This document shows, piece by piece, positions 6,402 to 9,442 of a DNA stretch of 9,442 bases (the first letter of the stretch is position 1; every line of letters begins with the position of its first letter). Position numbers and translations under genes: made by a program. This DNA is from Candidatus Coatesiibacteriota bacterium (GTDB lineage: Bacteria > RBG-13-66-14), in contig WJMB01000194.1 of NCBI GenBank assembly GCA_014728185.1, positions 1-9,442 of the forward strand. Reading direction: 5' to 3'. The notes under the pieces are model-generated. The model was not told where the DNA came from, did no database searches, and saw only the letters and a list, made by a program, of their open reading frames with translations.

Positions 6402-6547
6402 GGTCGCCAACGCGGGGCGCCGCCGGAGTTTTTACCGAGGTCTCCCCACGTTTGGTAGGGAGGAGGGGGGGCGTCCGCATGGCTGCGGCTAATACCTAGT
6501 GGGGGCGAAGCTCAGAATAACCCCTGGCGGCGCGCGGCGTAGGGTAT

Positions 6548-6553
6548 TATAAT
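6548..6553 (+). promoter_or_regulatory. Candidate -10 element of the unknown/mtaB operon
   Basis: A perfect TATAAT in an AT-rich island (GTATTATAATAG) within GC-rich sequence. The position 17 nt upstream is TGGCGG, so no -35 is recognisable. Transcription would begin near 6560, about 90 nt before ATG 6651. Confidence 0.5.
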
Positions 6554-6638
6554 AGTCCCCGTCGCCGGGGTGTTCCCGAGGCGAGACAACGCGATTCGGA
6601 ATCGGCGGGAGCATCAGCGCCGCAACCGACAAGCAGAC

Positions 6639-6645
6639 GAGGGAG
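6639..6645 (+). promoter_or_regulatory. Ribosome binding site deciding the start at 6651
   Basis: GAGGGAG lies 5 nt before ATG 6651. The frame is open to 6570, but this is the only start with a ribosome site. Confidence 0.8.
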
Positions 6646-6650
6646 AAACA

Positions 6651-7178
6651 ATGGACGATCTCCGCGATCGGATCGCCGACGACCGTTCCAGTCTGGAGAA
6701 TAAACTGGCCCGGCTGGTGCCGGGGTACGAGGGCTACAAAGAGCTCAAGACCCGCCGCGAGGCCGACCGCCTGTTGCGCGAACACCTGGTCGGCCGCCTG
6801 GATGAGCTGCGCGGCGTGTTGCGCGAGCTGGTGATCCGGCTGACCAACGACGGCCGCCTTTCGCAGCTTAAGGCCGTCGACGCCGTGGAGAACCGCCTGG
6901 AAACGCTCACCGACGCGTTCCGTCACGCCGATTACGGCTACTCGGGCAAGACCGATCCGCTCAAGGTCGACGGGATGATCCTCGACCGGCTCTACGAGTT
7001 TGACGCCACTCTGGTCGAGCACGTCGCCGAGATGGAGACCCAGGGCCGCAAGCTGGCCGAGATATCCACGGAACCCGAGGCCGTCAAGGCGGCGCTGCTC
7101 GAATTCGACACGGCAATGAAGAGCTTCGCCCGGGCTGCCCGGGAGCGCAACCAGATCCTCTCCGGTGTTGAACTCTGA
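6651..7178 (+). CDS. Conserved helical protein of unknown function
   Basis: This encodes 175 aa, cytoplasmic, with no signal peptide, membrane segment or Cys. It is nearly all helical and charged, probably coiled-coil in part. Residues 22-43 carry the signature PGYEGYK followed by RREADRLLREHL. Residues 94-118 carry YGYSGKTDPLKVD and then LDRLYEFDATL. I recall the same PGY.GY...RR.AD..LR and YGY.G..D..KV pattern in small uncharacterised proteins of several phyla, sometimes near SPFH-domain or virion-core-like genes. That link is from memory and is not shown here, since no such gene is in the window. The stop overlaps the start of mtaB by 14 nt, so the two are very likely co-transcribed and perhaps translationally coupled. 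No enzymatic motif is visible. Confidence 0.85.
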   Translation: MDDLRDRIADDRSSLENKLARLVPGYEGYKELKTRREADRLLREHLVGRLDELRGVLRELVIRLTNDGRLSQLKAVDAVENRLETLTDAFRHADYGYSGKTDPLKVDGMILDRLYEFDATLVEHVAEMETQGRKLAEISTEPEAVKAALLEFDTAMKSFARAARERNQILSGVEL

Positions 7179-8493
7179 GCCTGAGCAATCCCGCCCCCGC
7201 GTCGCCGTGGCCTCCCTGGGCTGCAAGCAGAACACCTGCGAGGCCGAGGCGGCCCGCCAACGCTTTCTTTCCGCCGGTTACCGAAGCGTCGACTTCGGTG
7301 AACCGGCGGAGGTCTATCTCGTCTACACCTGCACGGTGACCTCCCGGGCCGACTATCGCTCGCGCAACCTGCTGCGCCGGGCCGCCCGCATTGCGCCACC
7401 CGGCGCCCGCGTCGTCGCCTGCGGCTGCCTTGCTGTCACCGACCCCGACGAGTTGGCCGCCGTCAAGGGCGTCACCGACGTCCTCCCCGGCCCCGCCCCG
7501 AATGTATTGGCATTGCTGGGTCTGGGTTCGGCGGACCGAGCGCGATCCAACTGGCCAACCTACCACTCATCCTTCGCCGGGCACACCCGGGCCTTTCTCT
7601 CGGTTCAGGACGGCTGCGACGGCGCCTGCAGCTACTGCAAGGTCCGCCTGGCCCGGGGTTCGGCGCGCAGCCGCCCCGCCGAGGACGCCAAGCGCAGCCT
7701 GACGGCCCTGACGGCGGCGGGCCATCGCGAGGTGGTGCTGACCGGCATCCACCTGGGCGCCTGGGGTCGGGAGAGGGGCGACGGCCTGGCGTCGCTGTTG
7801 ACCGAGTTGCTCGCCGTCGAGGGTCTGGATCGCCTGCGCCTGTCCTCCATCGAGCCCCTGGAGCTCGACGATGGGCTGCTGGAACTCATCGCCGCCTCCC
7901 GGGGACGCCTGGCGCCCCATCTCCACGTGCCCCTGCAATCGGGCTCCGATTCCGTGCTGAGAAGAATGAACCGGAGCTACACGGCGTCCGAAGCCCTCGG
8001 GCGCATCACCCGCGCCCGGGAACTCATCCCCGGTCTGGGACTGGGCCTCGACGTTCTGGTCGGCTTCCCCGGCGAAAGCGACGACGACTTCGCCGCCACG
8101 ATCCGCGCCGTCGAGCTGAGCGGAGCCGGCTATCTTCACGTCTTCGCCTACTCCCCCCGCGCCGGCACCCCGGCCGCCGACTATCCGGACCAGGTGACAG
8201 ACGAGGTCAAGTCCCGCCGCTCCCGGGAGCTGCGACGCCTCTCCACCGAGCGCGCCCGCGCCTTCGGCTCAACCTCCCTCGGACGCACCCTTTACGTGCT
8301 GGTCGAGCGGCGGCCACCGAACGCCCGGGGACGGCGCGTCGGCGTCAGCGGCGAATACCTGCGTTGCGAACTGGTCGACTGCCCGGACGAGGCCGTCGGA
8401 CGAATCGTCGAGGCCCGAGCCCTCGAGCTCCTCGCCCCCCCACCCGGCCGCCCCACCGCCGGACCCGCCCGGCTGCTCTGCCGCACTCTGTAG
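7165..8493 (+). CDS. mtaB: tRNA t6A37 methylthiotransferase MtaB
   Basis: This encodes 442 aa, the usual length. MtaB is a radical SAM enzyme that adds a methylthio group to N6-threonylcarbamoyladenosine-37 of ANN-decoding tRNAs. The N-terminal UPF0004 domain has the cluster cysteines Cys20 (SLGCKQNTCE), Cys56 (YTCTVTSRAD) and Cys88 (ACGCLA). The radical SAM domain has CDGACSYC (Cys151, Cys155, Cys158), then LTGIHLGAWG, LRLSSIEPLEL, HLHVPLQSGSDSVLRRMNR and DVLVGFPGESDDDF. The C-terminus (about 370-425) is a weak TRAM-like tRNA-binding tail. LGCK...CTVT.(x)AD.RSR points to MtaB rather than MiaB or RimO. The usual NTCTVT is YTCTVT here. The start GTG 7165 overlaps the upstream gene by 14 nt and has no strong ribosome site, suggesting coupling; a later GTG at residue 15 would cut the first strand. 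Confidence 0.93.
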   Translation: MLNSEPEQSRPRVAVASLGCKQNTCEAEAARQRFLSAGYRSVDFGEPAEVYLVYTCTVTSRADYRSRNLLRRAARIAPPGARVVACGCLAVTDPDELAAVKGVTDVLPGPAPNVLALLGLGSADRARSNWPTYHSSFAGHTRAFLSVQDGCDGACSYCKVRLARGSARSRPAEDAKRSLTALTAAGHREVVLTGIHLGAWGRERGDGLASLLTELLAVEGLDRLRLSSIEPLELDDGLLELIAASRGRLAPHLHVPLQSGSDSVLRRMNRSYTASEALGRITRARELIPGLGLGLDVLVGFPGESDDDFAATIRAVELSGAGYLHVFAYSPRAGTPAADYPDQVTDEVKSRRSRELRRLSTERARAFGSTSLGRTLYVLVERRPPNARGRRVGVSGEYLRCELVDCPDEAVGRIVEARALELLAPPPGRPTAGPARLLCRTL

Positions 8494-8522
8494 TTTACCC
8501 CCCGCAAGTTCGCTGCTATAAT
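8494..8522 (+). promoter_or_regulatory. Sigma70-type promoter for the MATE transporter
   Basis: TTTACC (8494-8499, 4/6 to consensus), 17-nt spacer, then a perfect TATAAT (8517-8522). It begins immediately after the mtaB stop, so the transporter has its own promoter. The predicted start near 8529 gives a leader of about 26 nt. Confidence 0.75.
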
Positions 8523-8540
8523 GCGCCCCTGGCCCACCTA

Positions 8541-8547
8541 AAGGGAG
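8541..8547 (+). promoter_or_regulatory. Ribosome binding site deciding the GTG start at 8555
   Basis: AAGGGAG lies 7 nt before GTG 8555. The ATG at 8521 belongs to another frame and overlaps the -10 element. Confidence 0.8.
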
Positions 8548-8554
8548 CGTCGCG

Positions 8555-9442
8555 GTGTCCGACAAGCCCCAGCGAGCGAGAAGGCCCCGCACCCTGGGCT
8601 CCAGCGAGCTGATCCTCGACGAGGCCCACCTCAACAAGAATATCCTGCGCCTGGCCCTGCCCGCCGTCGGCGAGATGCTGCTGCGGACCCTGGTGGGAGT
8701 CGTCGACTCGATCATGATCGGCCAGGCCCTGGGCGAGAAGGGTCTGGCCACCGTCGGCCTGGCCGGCGGTCTGGTCTGGCCCGTCTTCTTCCTGGCCTCC
8801 AGCTTCAGCGTCGGCTCGACGGCGGTCATCGCCCGCCTCTGGGGCGCCCGCAGCTTCGATGACGCCCGCCGCGTGGCCGGCCAATCGGTCTGGCTCGGCT
8901 TGGTCCTCGGCCTGGTGCTAACCGTCGTCGGCGTCCTGCTGCTGCCCCTGCTGCTCAAGCTCTACACAGACGACCCCGTGCTGCTCGAAGGCGCCCGGAC
9001 ATATATCTCCGTGGTCGCCTACGCCGGGGTCGCCTGGGTGCTGACCATGGTCGGCAACTCGATCATGCGCGGCCTGGGCGACAATATCCGCCCGCTGATC
9101 GTCACCGGCTCGACCAACCTGCTCAACATCACCCTCAACTACCTGCTGATCTTCGGCCCCGGACCCTTCCCCGCCCTGGGCATCCGCGGCGCCGCCCTGG
9201 CCAGCGCCATCTCGCTGGGCCTTTCGGCGCTGCTGGCCCAGTTCATTCTCTTCAGCGGCAGGACCAAGATCAAGCTGCTCTTCGCCGAGGCGCGCAAGCC
9301 GGTCTGGAAGACCATCAAACGCATCTTCCACGTCGGCGCCCCGGCGATGGTCGAGCAGGGCGTCTTCCGCTTCGGCCACCTGATCACCGTCTTCCTGATC
9401 ACCAGCCTGGGCTCGGTGGCCCTGGCCAGTCACCAGGTCGGC
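8555..9442 (+). CDS. MATE-family multidrug/cation antiporter, N-terminal part (3' end outside window)
   Basis: There are 296 codons to the window edge with no stop; full-length MATE proteins have about 450 residues. These inner-membrane antiporters export drugs or metabolites using Na+ or H+ gradients. After a basic cytoplasmic N-terminus (1-25) there are about seven hydrophobic helices, near 30-56, 65-95, 110-137, 148-170, 181-200, 208-235 and 260-285. Family signatures are the TM1 segment LPAVGEMLLRTLVGVVDSIMIG, the conserved RGLGDNIRPL (172-181), NITLNYLLIFG and LGIRGAALASAIS, and the start of the second lobe GAPAMVEQGVFRFG. The GTG start is set by AAGGGAG at 8541. The gene has its own promoter right after mtaB. 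The substrate cannot be predicted from this part. Confidence 0.92.
   Translation, partial: MSDKPQRARRPRTLGSSELILDEAHLNKNILRLALPAVGEMLLRTLVGVVDSIMIGQALGEKGLATVGLAGGLVWPVFFLASSFSVGSTAVIARLWGARSFDDARRVAGQSVWLGLVLGLVLTVVGVLLLPLLLKLYTDDPVLLEGARTYISVVAYAGVAWVLTMVGNSIMRGLGDNIRPLIVTGSTNLLNITLNYLLIFGPGPFPALGIRGAALASAISLGLSALLAQFILFSGRTKIKLLFAEARKPVWKTIKRIFHVGAPAMVEQGVFRFGHLITVFLITSLGSVALASHQVG

Larger units (their letters stand above)
6247..6457. repeat. Intergenic inverted-repeat element 2 (outer arms)
   Basis: A 20-nt arm at 6257-6276 (GGGGAGACCTCGGTAAAAAC) is repeated perfectly in reverse complement at 6428-6447. After a 2-nt bulge, CAAAC 6252-6256 pairs with GTTTG 6450-6454. The 151-nt interior holds a second perfect inverted repeat and a short hairpin, listed separately. 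The element starts just after the sigma factor stop. It has no coding frame of its own and resembles element 1 at its ends. A mobile non-autonomous element, a 3'-end stabiliser or a structured RNA are all possible. Confidence 0.8.

Noticed and set aside
6479..6499. Mini-ORF MAANT after a G-rich stretch resembling a ribosome site
   Set aside because: It lies upstream of the only candidate -10 (6548) and is five codons long; the G-run is not a true Shine-Dalgarno.
1..9442. CRISPR array, tRNA, rRNA, phage or toxin-antitoxin genes
   Set aside because: No regularly spaced repeats, no cloverleaf or rRNA-like segment and no matching protein motifs were seen.

Overview
The window is bacterial, G+C-rich (about two-thirds by eye) and coding-dense. 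Every gene I can support is on the + strand. The mix is a secreted TPR protein with a Sec signal peptide, a compact RpoD/SigA-type sigma factor lacking region 1.1 (the form common in Bacteroidota/Fibrobacterota-like lineages), a TatD-radical SAM fusion and MtaB. This suggests an uncultured, probably diderm, high-GC bacterium, possibly of a candidate phylum. The phylum cannot be fixed from this sequence, and no gene here is lineage-diagnostic.

Layout: (1) 1-1473, the 3' part of a large helical TPR-like protein cut by the window edge. (2) 1474-1808, a near-consensus sigma70 promoter (TTGACA-18-TATCAT) followed by a leader of about 229 nt with several potential hairpins. (3) 1809-3269, an exported protein with a TolB-N/CsgG-like N-terminal domain and C-terminal TPRs, closed by a strong intrinsic terminator. 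(4) 3319-3540, an inverted-repeat element and an extended -10 promoter. (5) 3541-4962, a natural fusion of a TatD-type metal-dependent hydrolase with a TatD-associated radical SAM domain. (6) 4963-5409, a less G+C-rich gap without a convincing gene, holding a DtxR/IdeR-box-like dyad and a TATAAT. (7) 5410-6240, the sigma factor. (8) 6241-6650, a second inverted-repeat element with two nested 20-bp perfect repeats, then a TATAAT. (9) 6651-8493, an overlapping pair: a conserved helical protein of unknown function and the tRNA methylthiotransferase MtaB. (10) 8494-9442, a promoter and the N-terminal two-thirds of a MATE efflux transporter, cut by the window edge.

Apart from the overlapping unknown/mtaB pair, the genes look like separate transcription units, and no single pathway links them. 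The most interesting points are the two intergenic inverted-repeat elements, which share end motifs (GGAGACCT / AGGTCTCC with a nearby TTGGT) and look like members of one non-autonomous repeat family; the structured leader of the secreted TPR protein; the TatD-radical SAM fusion; and a sigma factor whose core -10 and -35 contacts are conserved while its extended -10 contact residues are replaced. I see no phage, CRISPR, toxin-antitoxin or defence system.
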